DNA of 64,000 nucleotides, taken from NCBI GenBank assembly GCA_928212115.1, contig CAKMRJ010005523.1, positions 251,764,104 through 251,828,103 on the forward strand. Reading direction: 5' to 3'. Shown in pieces: positions 11,120-22,610 of this stretch. The first letter of the stretch is position 1. Every line of letters begins with the position of its first letter. The translations under genes and the position numbers were made by a program. This stretch comes from Lactuca virosa. Its lineage: Eukaryota; Streptophyta; Magnoliopsida; Asterales; Asteraceae. Under the pieces are notes generated by a model. The model searched no databases. It was not told where the DNA came from and was given only the letters and a program-made list of their open reading frames with translations.

Positions 11120-13075
11120 CAAACAATATCCAACCAAGGTGTATAAGCTTGAAAAGTCTAGTTAGAGACTTAACGAAGCATCGCTAACATAAATCTGCAC
11201 TTTCGTAAGAAAGTGAAAGGGTATTGATTTCTATAAGCCTAGTTGATTTTTGGGTACATTTCAAACCTAGTGGGAGCATAATTTTTTTTTTTGCTAGTAT
11301 TGCGTGATGACAACAATTTTCATTGGAAACATTGTCTTTAGGCAAATTTTTCGCTATGGTAAATCTAGTGGAGAGAGCACTCATACTATGTTTCGAATCT
11401 AAAGGTTTAGATCATACAGTTTAATAGAGCTTAGTCAAACCATATATGAATAGCATGTTGAAATGTTTTAACATAGGAAATGCGATATATGGAAATATTA
11501 TAACAAGAAATTGAACATAAATTACATTCGTGTACATGTAATAATGAGTCGAGTCCCTTATTCTTCGGGTAGAGTATCGATCACATATGATATAATATGT
11601 ACTTATTATAATTTTTCAAAATCCTTAACCATTGTGGTAAAAGGATTAGAGTTTTATGTGACTAAAGTTGTTAAACAACTATTAAAACCATTCTAAGGTT
11701 TTACCAAAGATTGCTTGCTTGTGGACAGTTGGAAGTATGATATTATCAGGATGGACCATAGTGACACATTTTGGATTGAGATGATTCTTGGTTAGAAATG
11801 ATAGTCATATGGAAATATGGAAACATGTCCATAATGGGAGGTGGTTATAAAGTATACATGTGAGTTTAAAACTTTAATGCAAGAGAAGAGTCCAAGGAGT
11901 GTACCTTGAATTTGAGACTTCATTACTATGGAATTTTTTCGAATAACAAGTTCCAGTGGAACATTCTATAATATCAGAGACTCGGTCTTTCTGAATTTAG
12001 ATCCTCGACATCAAAGAAGGTCAATACATTTAAAGATGAAATTCCACTACATCTTAGACAACGATAAGAATTTGGAATTATGAAATGAGCATCATTGGAA
12101 TAATGTCCAGTCGATATGTTCATAAAGGAAGGACCGTTAAGAGGCATAGTATGCATGTGTATAGCATGGCTTGACTGATGTTACTTAATTCAAGTTGTTA
12201 GTTGATTACAAGAAGCTATCTACAAAGAATAAATTCGTAATTCTTATGGTTGTGGTTATTGAATGATAGAGATTTATATATATTCAATAGGTATGATACC
12301 ATAATTAGTTTATTATTGTGTTTCACTTTTCATGTTTACTTCCCTGAGTAATTTAAATATTATTCAAAATTCCACAATCGGTCATGGTTTTTGGAGTAAG
12401 TGATGAATTAAGACGATAATGGAGTTGATAGTAGACTGTCCATAATGATTGGACATATCATTGTGATTGTTTCTATACGCATGAGTACTTGAAATAGGAA
12501 ATTTAGCATTGGAAAACCCACGCTTATAGATTACTTCATGGATTCTATCACGAGTAATTCTAAGAGGGTAATATATTCTATTCTTCAAACGGAGATACAT
12601 ATGTTGTAATTTACAAGTTGGTTGTGCATTAGTATTACATAAACACATCAGTAACTTGATGTTATAAAATGTACTGTCATGTACAATTTGATAAGTAAAG
12701 ATTGCAGTTATGTAGTCAAAGTTTATTCATTGCTTTTTCCGTAAAAGTAAAAGCGATATATTTGGGTCCCTTGGAGATTTAAGTTGATCTATTTGAACCA
12801 GGCTTAGTCCAGACCAAATTTTCTGTTTGATTTTGTAGTTTGAATTGATCGTAAAATCGGAGACCGAGAAACAAACAATTGAACATGAGGTTGATCATTT
12901 AATCCATGACTCTGTTCATATGATATCTTGTAGAATGAAGGAATAGCTTATTACTTATCTTAGGGACAACATTTGATTTGAATCAGAGTTCGGTAGTGCA
13001 TTTGGAAAGTAGACTTTGTTGTTTGTTCAAGGCTATACTTGTAATTATAGTTATAGACTTATCCAAGTGGGGGAG
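11120..13075 (+). pseudogene. Decayed copia pol 3' end and 3' untranslated region
   Basis: Plus-strand remnant of a copia element related to D. About 11137-11480 still reads as scraps of reverse transcriptase in broken frames: a KVYKLEKS segment and an ELSQTIYE segment, which match the order of the copia RT C-terminal half, with many stops. The part after about 12360 aligns with D 53595-54265, the region between RNase H and polypurine tract (shared landmarks TCGGTCAT, ACTTCATGGA, AACTCGATGTTATAAA-like). No usable ORF remains. Confidence 0.75.
13063..13074 (+). other. Polypurine tract of decayed copia
   Basis: CCAAGTGGGGGA immediately before the LTR start, matching the tract of D at 54253. 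Confidence 0.8.
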
Positions 13076-13606
13076 TGTTGGATTAAGGTGTCTAAGCTCA
13101 TAACTAAATTGGTATATTCTTGTACTTAAAAGCAAAGGCCTTTTAGGGTTGCCCTTATAACTAGAAATAAGCTAGAGGTGATATTAGGAGAAAGGAAAAT
13201 GATTTATTAATATATTATGTGATTAATATATTATGTGATTAATATATTAATTAGAAATAGATATATGATTTGTTAATTTATATGATTAATAAATTAATAT
13301 GAAATCAATCAGAATTAATTTAGAATTAATCAAATTTAATTAGAATTAATTTCTTGACTAGTTAGAATTAATTAAAGGTCTCAGGGATGAATTGTAATTG
13401 ATCTTAATTAAGCAAGGAATAAAAGTTCTAGAACCCATAGGCGTTAGATAATTTTGGGAAGGATTATAGGGTTTTTAGAATATTTCTAAAGTTGATAAGG
13501 ATAACTGCTTTGAATAGATTAAATTCATTATTTTATTATTCAAATCTAGGGGTTTCCTTATCCCGTCCACATTATAAATAGGACCCCAATACTTATAATT
13601 TTCGTT
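13076..13606 (+). repeat. 3' LTR of decayed copia, truncated
   Basis: Begins TGTTGGATTAAGG. It keeps U3, with a direct repeat of AATATATTATGTGATT near 13210-13245, and the TATA box at 13573. About 30 bp past that box it meets the minus-strand LTR fragment H, so R and U5 are missing. Confidence 0.75.
13573..13580 (+). promoter_or_regulatory. TATA box of the truncated copia LTR
   Basis: TATAAATA pointing right, about 100 bp from the opposing TATA box of LTR H. Confidence 0.7.
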
Positions 13607-13679
13607 CATAACTTTCCCAAGGGGTTGCTCAGAGAGAATGAGACTGAATGGTGTGGGAGAAATGGCTGAATTCGCACCC

Positions 13680-13687
13680 TATTTATA
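13680..13687 (-). promoter_or_regulatory. TATA box of LTR fragment H
   Basis: Minus strand TATAAATA, pointing left toward the truncated copia LTR. Confidence 0.7.
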
Positions 13688-13805
13688 GTGATTTTTGGGG
13701 AGGCGCGTCGCGTCTGGTGACATGGCCGTCTCTCCTGATGACATATGGCGTTGCCTCGTTCTTCCGCGTCAGATCTTCTAGAACACTGCCACATGTCACT
13801 AACTC

Positions 13806-13900
13806 GTGGTGCCACGTCTCTTTTTTCGTGGTGCCACATCATTCGGTCGGTGGAAGACCAGACGCTCTCTATGCCACGTGGCACCTCCTGGTGGTGCCAT
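13806..13900. promoter_or_regulatory. GTGGNNCCAC repeats and a G-box in LTR H
   Basis: GTGGTGCCAC at 13806-13815 and 13828-13837 (22 bp apart), the perfect palindrome GCCACGTGGC at 13873-13882, and GTGGTGCCAT at 13891-13900. The middle one holds CACGTG, the G-box core known to bind plant bZIP and bHLH proteins. They lie 120-220 bp upstream of the minus-strand TATA box. Confidence 0.65.
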
Positions 13901-14621
13901 GTCATCACTCAGCAAGTAATCTTTCCAAACTTCAAAAAAATCATAACTTTAACATACAAGCTCCATTTTCGACGTTGTTTATATCCTCAGAATCTTTTCA
14001 ACGAGCTCTAGAACTTTCCTTTAGGTCTCGAAAAGCTAATTCTCATTCTGTTTTAAATTCATATATTTATATAGAGATTAGATTGTTAAAGTCTGCGCAA
14101 AAATCATAACTCCTTCATACGAACTCCATTCTTGATTGTCTTTATATCAACGAGTTCATATTTACGAGATCTTCAACTCTCATTTTACATTGTTTCGGCT
14201 AACAATAAACCGATTTAAATTTTGATTTCTATTTCGCACACCGTTGTGCTCAAACTTCGAAAAATCATAATTTCCTCATACAAAGTTTAGATTACTTAGG
14301 CTAATAAGCAAGCTATATATGATTCTTATTTTACGACGCACTTTGTCGTATAGGGTTGAACGTAAAACTTCGAACAATCATAACTTCTTCATATGAAGTC
14401 AGATTTGAGTGTTCCTTATATCTACACAATAATCCTCACAACTACTACAACTTTCATTTATATTATTTATCTTAAATAAACTTCTATCAAAAACGTTATT
14501 TTTATCGCTCAGTGATAAAAGGTGTATACAGTTTTTAATAAATGCGAATAATAATTAATAAAATGAATATTTAATTATTATAATCATCTAAATCATATAT
14601 CTCTAACTTATGGGCGTTACA

Positions 14622-15605
14622 AATCCCAAGGATTTCCAAAACCAAGCGCATACGCCACACCCGAGCGGAAACTCCCAAAGGTCAAAATCGCGTCCGTTGT
14701 GGCACCGGAACAATGCTCTAAATGGACACTTCCTTGAAACCAAAAATTTAATTCAATCCTTAGCGATAAATATGTGACCTGAAAAAGAAAGGAATACCAA
14801 CACATCACGACTAGTCGGCATTGATAATAGCTGACTTATGCGTCCATAACTTGAAAAATCTAATATCATGTATGTCTTCCAAGAAGACAAGGCCATACTC
14901 ATACAATAACCATGCTAACTAAAAACTCATAGATCTGATCCAACTAAGACCTTCCCAACCTTACGTTGCCCTACTAATAAATGAAGAACAAAATCCACTA
15001 CCAACTACTAAAGTTGACAACCTCACATACAGACACATAACGAAACTCCAAACGAAATATCGACAAACAAATGCTAACCTAGCCTATACATCAAAATGGC
15101 TCTAACGGTCCTTAAGTCTAGGCAAGGGACGACTAACAAACCAACAGAAGAACAATAAGATGTCTGTTTTAACCCAAGTAAATGCTACAGGCCAAATTAT
15201 AGTCTTACATTACTCCAGCCTATTTCAGCCAACGGTTTATTTCAACCATGTGAAGGATGTGGTCCTCCTACAGTTTTACAACACATTCGGAGTTCCCTAG
15301 GCTATTAAGGCATCACAGAGGTGATGTAATTCTATCAGCAACTCATGAGCAGATCTATAGCCTAGATTTTAGATTTCATAACAAATCATAGCACAATCAC
15401 AAGATCATATGGATATACTGGGAATAACATACTTCCTCAACTTCGGCCGACTGTACAAATCACATCTTCCAATTATTATAAAACCCATTTAGAAAATTGT
15501 TTTCTTGAATAAAGATTCTCTTTTAATAACTTATTTAGAAAAATCTCTCAATCCCCAGTTTGAGTCCAGACACACCGCAAGGTACACCTGAATCCATCAA
15601 ACCAA
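14622..15605 (-). mobile_element. Degenerate leader of minus-strand gypsy I
   Basis: No ORF. The last 70 bp before the primer site contain a TTTGAGTCCAGACACACC segment that corresponds in reverse to the leader of K (near 61263), so this is the 5' leader of the element whose LTR is I. Confidence 0.65.
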
Positions 15606-15617
15606 GCTCTGCTACCA
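15606..15617 (-). other. Primer binding site of gypsy I, one mismatch
   Basis: Minus strand TGGTAGCAGAGC; one base differs from the usual TGGTATCAGAGC. Confidence 0.8.
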
Positions 15618-16721
15618 ACATGTAACGTCCCAAAAATTACAAAGAGATTTTTCATTTTTAAAATAGATTAACCAATTAAAACCTTTTTCTTAAAGATCAT
15701 TAAGTAACATTCTTTTGTTAAATACCATACATGATCAAAGTTAAATTACAAAACTGCTGAAACGAATATCTTCGATGTGTGTGTACCGTCCTACTGCGCT
15801 CTTCCCCACGAATAGCCAACAAAACATTTTATCCACAACTGTAAGCATAAAGCTTTGTGAGTTCCCTAGTATACCACATATTCAAACATACATACAGTTC
15901 ATCCATATACAATCCTCAACTCTAGTGACGAGCAACCAAAACCACATACATATATCATAGATAACGGGCCCAATCCAAGAGTTCACGAGCCCATCCCAAC
16001 TCACATAACGGGCCCCGAACAAACATACATAACGTGCCCTATTCAACCATATATAACGAGCCCCGCCCAAAGAGTAAACGGGCCCAGCCCAGACTCCATT
16101 CCCAGGAGCTACATTATGGTCTTGCAAACTATTTCCAGGGGCCAAATCCTTGTCTTCCAAACAATTATTAAGCAATACATAGTCTAAATCAGATAGACAT
16201 TCAAACAAATGATCCACCCAACAACAATAAATGAAACAAGAACCATGCAGTCGGGGATTAGACCAAGATTTCACAGGCTATCCAACTTGACTGCATACGA
16301 TCCCGTACGATAAACATTCAATAAACAATCAGTACTAATATTACCCTAACCAGTCATGAAACCTAGCAGTAACATATAAACCTCAGACAAGACTCTATCA
16401 GTGTAGCATCCCATGACACCAAGTGTCCAATACTGCTCAATCATAGAAAGGAGCCCTTTTAGTCAACTAGCATGCTCGTACCCTAACAATATTGTTATGG
16501 GATACATGGCATAGTGAGAAACTCACATGAGCTGAAGAACCGGATAAGCACAAGAACACTCTCACACCTTGCACTGCTCAATCCCAGAAACCGACTAACA
16601 TCAGAAGAGTTAAATCCTCCATCAATAACCTTAATCCTCCAAGTTTAACCCCAAGTCAAATTGCTTAAAAGTCAATGGTCAACGGTCAACAAAATTCAAT
16701 GGTCAACAAATTCAACAACCA

Positions 16722-16894
16722 CGACGACGTGGAGACCTCTAGGCTACGTCGTAGTCATAACAGGACAAAGTAGACAACATGCAGTACAATGCTATGTTGA
16801 GGACCCTCCTTGGCCACGTCGTGGGCATGTCTGTACAAAACAATCGTGAAGCTGGAGTCCACCATGTCGTGGTCATTCCTTGGTTATGTTGTGG
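16722..16894. promoter_or_regulatory. Three paired palindrome modules (CCACGNCGTGG type) in LTR I
   Basis: Pairs at 16722/16744, 16792/16814 and 16862/16884, each 22 bp start to start. The best match is CCACGTCGTGG at 16814-16824; CTACGTCGTAG at 16744 is itself palindromic apart from its centre; others are degraded. Confidence 0.75.
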
Positions 16895-17535
16895 TCACTA
16901 GCAATTTCTTCAACTCTTCATTCAGAGCTTAATCCTTACAGATCAAGGCTCGAAACTTCAGATCTAATCATTTTCAATGACTTAATGGATAAAATTTCCA
17001 ACTTTATTCATTAGAACCTCTCACTAAATCAATATCTACAACCCTAAGTCCAAAATGTCATAAATCATTCATAAAACATGCCTGGTTCCAAGGACAAGAT
17101 CAAGATACCAACTTTCCAACAAGAAATGGTCTAAAAGATAGTCCTTAGAGCTTAGAAGGGGTTGGATTCATCTCAAATCCAAGAACATCGTCAAAAAGGG
17201 ATCAAAAGCATAAAATAAACCATGAGTTAGATTTAACAAACTAGCAGCAAAGGTTGAAGCTTTATACTTACAATGGTCAATAAATGAAGTCAATTTGCTA
17301 GATCTACACTTGAGCTCTTCACCAAAACCCTTTGCAAGCAACTTGATTTTCAAGCTCGACACCAAGACATGAGAAATAAGCCTTAAAATGGCCAAGAACA
17401 CTTCAAGGAAAGTCAAAAGGGGTTAGGCTTTTGAGATAAGAGTGTGGAGGCAGAAGTAAATGACCTAAACCTAAAGTTAAGGTCCTTAAATATAGGAGAA
17501 CCCCTACAAATCATGTGCTTGGGATGCAACAGATG

Positions 17536-17568
17536 CCACACCGTGGACAACACCTTGTCATGCCCTGG
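17536..17568. promoter_or_regulatory. Upstream palindrome pair of LTR I
   Basis: CCACACCGTGG at 17536 and TCATGCCCTGG at 17558, 22 bp apart, 40-80 bp upstream of the minus-strand TATA-like box. LTR J has the same pair at 19206/19228. Confidence 0.65.
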
Positions 17569-17847
17569 AAAACATGCCATATGCGGTAACATCCTAAAAA
17601 TACCAAGTAAATTTTTTTTGTTTTAAATCAATCAAAATCATCAATCATTCATCTCAAATCCTCAAAATGTATCAAGTAGAAAATAGTTATCACAGTATAA
17701 TCCCAAAATCATAAAAAGTTGGACACGGGTGGATGCGATGCGATCAGGTCTGACTCTTCCCCTCCGAATTAGAAGTACCTGAAAGATAAACTTAAACTGT
17801 AATAAAAAAGCTTAATGATTTCCCCAAAATACCACATACCATACAAG

Positions 17848-17998
17848 AAATGGGCCCCGCCCAATGAGTATAACGGGCCTCTCCCTAACTCACATAATGG
17901 GCCATGCCCAAAGAGTATAATGGGCCTCCCCCTAACTGCACAATGGGCCTCACCCAAATGAGCATAGCGGGCCTCGCCCTAACTCGCATAATGGGCCC
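17848..17998. repeat. GGGCC-rich tandem repeat of LTR J
   Basis: About seven imperfect copies of a unit of roughly 20-25 bp with ATAATGGGCC or ATAACGGGCC followed by C-rich sequence. LTR I has a similar array at about 15963-16090. Confidence 0.75.
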
Positions 17999-18346
17999 TT
18001 CCCAACATACAAAACATGCAAGTATCACACAAACAACTAGCATCCTACAAACATAATCCAGTGGGCCAACATTGGTGCCTTCGACCCACGAGTATAGTGA
18101 AGAGACTCACCTTAATCCGATGATAAGAAAATCACACACACTCGAATTGATGCTTCAACAGCTCCTTACGCTGATCACATCCAAACCAACCCTAATTATT
18201 AATTAGGGTGATAACCCATAATTAAAGTTCCAAATCATAATCTATCATACTAAGGGTAAAACACCATTTTACCCTCCTCATTCCTGGCCCAAAAATGTGG
18301 CCCAAAACCTAACATGAACCAAGGCCCAAAATGGCCTTTTGGTGAG

Positions 18347-18454
18347 TACGTTGAGCGTACTACCCCATTATGCCCAACGTTCAATTCTAATAGAGAAGGG
18401 AAGTTGGGGCTGAAAACGTTACGTCGAGCGTACCTAGAGGGTACGCCCAGCGTA
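18347..18454. promoter_or_regulatory. Downstream palindrome cluster of LTR J
   Basis: TACGTTGAGCGTA at 18347, degraded site at 18369, TACGTCGAGCGTA at 18420 and TACGCCCAGCGTA at 18442; both pairs are 22 bp apart. It lies about 530 bp after the TATA box. Confidence 0.8.
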
Positions 18455-19205
18455 CTCCCCTGATGCCCAAAATACATATTAAGCACTGAATACCTAAATT
18501 CTAAACGTCCAATTCACAGATCTAGTTCTTAGAAAAGTCTCAAGTGATAAAGTTGACAACTTGATGTCTTTGCATGGCTCAAGGAATCCCAAAACCAAAT
18601 TCTAACCTTCTAACTTCATATTAAGAACAACAACTCATGCATGGATGAACCAAGGTCATCAAGATATGTTTTTTATGCACTAGGGACCTCAGAAACATCA
18701 AGGAATATGCCAAAATCCTAAGTCAATCTTGATCTACGCAATAAACCATAAAGGTTGAGACTTTATACCTTCAAGAGGATGATAAAGATGAATAAGTTCT
18801 GGACCCACAAGCTCCAAGCCAACCAACACTTCTTCAATAAGTTCCTTCTTCTTCAATATGCACCAAAAACACACCAAATCACTCAAAGATTCAAGAATCT
18901 AAAAAATGAGGCTAGGGTTTCGAGGGGACTACTTTAGAGGATGAAGGCTGAAAATAAGGTCAGCCTCAAGGAGATAATGAGGTTTTATAGGGTCCTAGAC
19001 AGAAAATTTAGGGTTTGCCTCTGCCATGAGTACGTCCAGCGTACTCAACAGGAACACGCGATCAAGTTTAATGAGTTATGGCCCGCGTAACACTCAATTA
19101 CGCCTACTGTAATGGCCTTCATGCAAAAATAATGAAATTCTTATAACTTAAGGAAATTACCTGGGAACCGGGCGTTAAAGACACCTTCGTTACTAATTTT
19201 CCATG

Positions 19206-19238
19206 CCACACCGTGGTCAACAATCCACCACGTCCTGG
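19206..19238. promoter_or_regulatory. Upstream palindrome pair of LTR J
   Basis: CCACACCGTGG at 19206-19216 and CCACGTCCTGG at 19228-19238, 22 bp apart, about 220 bp upstream of the TATA box. Confidence 0.65.
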
Positions 19239-19317
19239 AATGTGGTTTTCTCCAAAAAAACATAACTTTGTCTCCTTTAGGTCATCAACTGGTCCATTAT
19301 GAAAAACGGATGTTACA

Positions 19318-19403
19318 AAACTTATCCATTTCAAACAACTTCAAAAGTCGACTATAAAAATTATGACAAATCTGTACTTCTTCAGATCCAACATAATGTT
19401 CAT
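19318..19403. other. Unassigned 86 bp between LTR J and element E
   Basis: No feature seen. It ends TTCAT next to E; the bases after E are TTTCT, so there is no clean target duplication. Confidence 0.5.
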
Positions 19404-20187
19404 TGTGACAACCCTCATAAATTCCGTCACTAGTCACCATTAGGAAATAATATGAAAATAAATGTAATAGAAATATTCAATTTTAAAGATAACAAGAGTC
19501 ATATATGCTTTTACATTTATTTGCTAAAAATCGTCCATTAGGTTGTAAAAATTAACGATCAAAAAGTTGTGAAGTTTTCCGATTCGGTTAACATACTTGG
19601 ATAGTACTCGTTAAGGTGATCTCAAGGATATAAGATTCGTAAAAATCCGACTCCGAACGAGAGAGTTATGGATTTTATAAAAATAGAAACCAATCGCGTA
19701 GTTAAAATTAATTACATCGAAAAGGTACTTAGAGATTGGTTGAGTTTTGACTAAAAATGCAAAAAGGAGTTTCGTAGTACTCCTCGAGATATAAACTTTA
19801 GGAAAAAGTTTGTCGAAAATAGGATCCATATGAGTAAGTTATGATTTTTCTAAAATCTATAATTCTTACACCCGTTGGGCTCGAAAATGAAAGTCAAAAC
19901 CGGCCAAAACAACCAAAAGGAAAGTTGTACTACCCGATGAGATCGTCACATATATATAGAGAGGGTCTAGATTAGCGCACACACAAGGAAATAATGATTT
20001 TTGAAAAATCTTTACTTGCGCGTCATGTGCACGACACAGCACGACGCGCACCTGACACTAGATTCGAACAGATTGCGAGTAACGTAGATGAGTAGGGTGG
20101 GGACACCTGGCAACTTCCTGTGGAGCCACGGTGTTTAGATACACACCGTACATACGAAAGGCGCGACACGCACCCCCAAAAATCGAC

Positions 20188-20195
20188 TATAAATA
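20188..20195 (+). promoter_or_regulatory. TATA box of E 5' LTR
   Basis: TATAAATA, followed by AGAGG and a CT-rich start region; the same box is at 28504-28511 in the 3' LTR. Upstream is an inverted repeat with arms TGCGCGTC and GACGCGCA (about 20016-20050). Confidence 0.8.
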
Positions 20196-20708
20196 GAGGT
20201 TTGTGCCATTCAGTTCATCACACCCTCAAAACACTCCTCTCTTTCTCTATGGTTCGAGTGTTACCTCGTGAATCCACAGAGTTCTGAGCTCGTCTCTACT
20301 CTATATCAACAGTTTCAAACTCTAGAGTGAGTTCACAACCCTTATTTTATTATTTCAAAATTTTTTAATGGGAAGATACATGCTTAACAAATGATTTTAT
20401 AAAAATATTTATTTTATAAATACTAAGTCCTTTTAAAATAAGCTAGATGCCTTAGGATAGTATGATTGTAGATATTATGCCTAGATTTAAGATATGATCC
20501 GTGTCTACAGGATATGATCCCCGATAATCTAGGAGTAGGTATTACCTAGACGCTATAATGGCCAAATCACTGTACGTAGTTGTTATGCTACCCAAATATC
20601 CTGTTAAAATAACCATAATTAGGGTATATATATAACGATTTATATATTTCAGATAATTATGAGATCATAAATATAATTATCAAATACATATTATAATATG
20701 ATAAAAAC

Positions 20709-20738
20709 TATATATATATATATATATATATACATACA

Positions 20739-20766
<28 letters not shown>
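20709..20766. repeat. (TA)n(TACA)n microsatellite
   Basis: TA repeats running into TACA repeats inside the E 5' LTR. Confidence 0.95.
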
Positions 20767-20771
<5 letters not shown>

Positions 20772-20828
20772 GTACAGAAATCATTTGATGATATATACCT
20801 GGGAGAGGTATATACAAAGATAGTGTGT

Positions 20829-20832
<4 letters not shown>

Positions 20833-20894
<62 letters not shown>

Positions 20895-20897
20895 ATA
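20833..20897. repeat. (TA)n microsatellite
   Basis: About 65 bp of TA with one interruption. The 3' LTR has its own TA array at 29054-29115. Confidence 0.95.
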
Positions 20898-21757
20898 GGG
20901 TAATTATGGAAAGATAAAAGAGTCAAGATAAAAGACACATAGCTAAGGTCAATGCGTTAGTGAGTTGATAAGTCGTCCAAAGGCCTTGATTAAATTCGGA
21001 ATTTCCCAATACCTATAATCGTTAATCCTGTGAGAGCTTGAAAGCGTCGATTATAGGGACTCACGGTAATACATTAGAGCACCTTAGAGTATCGTCGATT
21101 ATAGGGGATCAATTTAATACATTAAAAATTGTCTTAGAGCTTAGATTACCATTAGGGACGCCTGGTATGGTAATTAAAATTCATTTGGATTGTTAGAAAT
21201 CCTTAAAATATAGTAAATTAGGGTTAACAAAAGGTAATCCTAATTAAATTACGTTAGGATCGTTAGAAAACCTTAATAGATAGTAAATTAGGGTTAACAA
21301 AATATAATCCTCATTAAATTATGTTAGGATCGTTAGATATCCTGAAAAGATAGTAATATAAGATTTATAAAAGATACCCTAAAAGGTAGAAGGCTAGGTA
21401 AATAAATAAGAAATGTTTTCAAAAAAGAAAAGTATTTTTTAAAGGAATTGATAAATAAAAACTCGTGCACTCACCAACATTATGTTGAATTTTAAAATAC
21501 ATGTGGTCTCAGGAAAATGAGTGTGGAAGAGTGTCCCCCTAGTATGAAGGAAGTTTGAAATGAAGCTGTTGAAGTTTAGTATAGTGATTTTAGGAGTTTG
21601 TGTATGTCCCTAAAACAATGTAAACCTTCAAAAATCAATAACAAATAAATGTTTAAAATATACCTTTGTGATTGATTGTACCTGTTATCGAGATCCAATT
21701 ATCCCTACGTCGTACTGCCCGATGTTTCTACCAACGGCTAGGTAGGGTGTGACAGAT

Positions 21758-21769
21758 TGGTATCAGAGC
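21758..21769 (+). other. Primer binding site of E
   Basis: TGGTATCAGAGC, three bases after the 5' LTR; initiator Met tRNA type. Confidence 0.95.
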
Positions 21770-22610
21770 CTCAAGTTATAGCGAACTAGTAATTCCTTAG
21801 GAAATACGGCTATAGCCTAGGGCGTAAAAACTATGAATTAGTAAAACCTAATAAAAGTATTAACAATAATAACTATACGGATAAACTACCCTTGGTGAGG
21901 TGTCTAGACTGGAAACATGTGTCGATAGGATTGTCGGATTTCATAACAGCTATATGCCAAAATCGTCCTACCCTTTGGATTTTCTTAACTGGCTGATCCT
22001 TGTAGTTTAAAAGTACACAAAGATAGGATTAAATGATATACCCCAATCAAACATTAATCAAATAAAGGGTTGTGTAAACTCTTATAAATATACCTTCATA
22101 TCCTAAAATATTAGTTAGTACTACGTCCGACCAACAACTAGACCTACAATGCGCAACTAAGTTTTATTATGGTCCTACCGACGCACGCTCAAACCTGGAT
22201 GTGATAGTTGACAATCTAAACTCTTAAGGATTTATAGATCAATAACTAGTACACCTAGTTAGGAAATTAGGATGAAGTCTACAACTAGAAGATGATTGGA
22301 TCAGTAGAACTAATCGACTCCCCCGAAGGCTAGAGCCGTATAGAGTGATACACCAAGAGAAGTTAATAATTTACATCGTAGATTTCTTAGGATCGGGTCC
22401 GACTTACTACTTAGAGAGTTCTATTTATAGCTCAAGGATGATGATCTAGGAAGCGCTTACCCGACAAACCCTTAGGAGAAAATCACAGTAGATCCGGTAC
22501 TATCTACTATATACCTATAATTCTATAATTATACATATTATGATTTTACTCTTATCCCTCATAAACATCTAACCCTTTTGGATGTCTTATGCAGGGCGGT
22601 CAGAGCAGGC
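21770..22610 (+). other. E leader, non-coding
   Basis: Untranslated leader of 840 bp between primer site and the extra ORF. No gene seen. Confidence 0.6.

Larger units (their letters stand above)
13607..14621 (-). repeat. Gypsy LTR fragment H (U3 part)
   Basis: Minus strand begins TGTAACGCCCATAAG at 14621, like LTR F (TGTAACGCCCG), and shares with F the segments that read CATACAAGCTCCATTTTCGACG near 13955 (F: near 36188). It reaches its TATA box (13687-13680) and stops about 70 bp later, so R and U5 are absent. Left edge is approximate. Confidence 0.7.
15621..17591 (-). repeat. 5' LTR of gypsy I
   Basis: About 1.97 kb; minus strand begins TGTTACCGCATATGGC and ends TTGGGACGTTACA. TATA-like TATATTTA at 17494-17487. 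Upstream palindrome pair at 17536-17568, downstream cluster at 16722-16894, and a GGGCCC-rich repeat at about 15963-16090. It abuts LTR J, with TAACA at 17587-17591 common to both edges. Confidence 0.8.
17587..19317 (-). repeat. Gypsy LTR J, apparently solo
   Basis: About 1.73 kb; minus strand begins TGTAACATCCG at 19317 and ends near TTAGGATGTTACC. It has TATAAAA at 18989-18983, TACGTCCAGCGTA upstream (19031-19043), a downstream palindrome cluster (18347-18454) and GGGCC-rich repeats (about 17848-17998). No primer site lies on its left, where LTR I begins at once. Related to B and I. Confidence 0.75.
19404..21754 (+). repeat. 5' LTR of E
   Basis: 2351 bp, TGTGACAACCC...GGGTGTGACA. It contains a TATA box (20188-20195), TA and TACA microsatellites, and three copies of a segment with GTTAGGATCGTTAGA at about 21180-21350 where the 3' LTR has two. 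Confidence 0.92.

Noticed and set aside
13606..14109. Overlapping ORFs of 100 and 153 codons on both strands
   Set aside because: Inside LTR fragment H over the GTGGNNCCAC repeats; no family likeness.
20708..20938. Minus-strand ORF rich in Tyr and Ile
   Set aside because: Pure translation of TA and TACA microsatellites.
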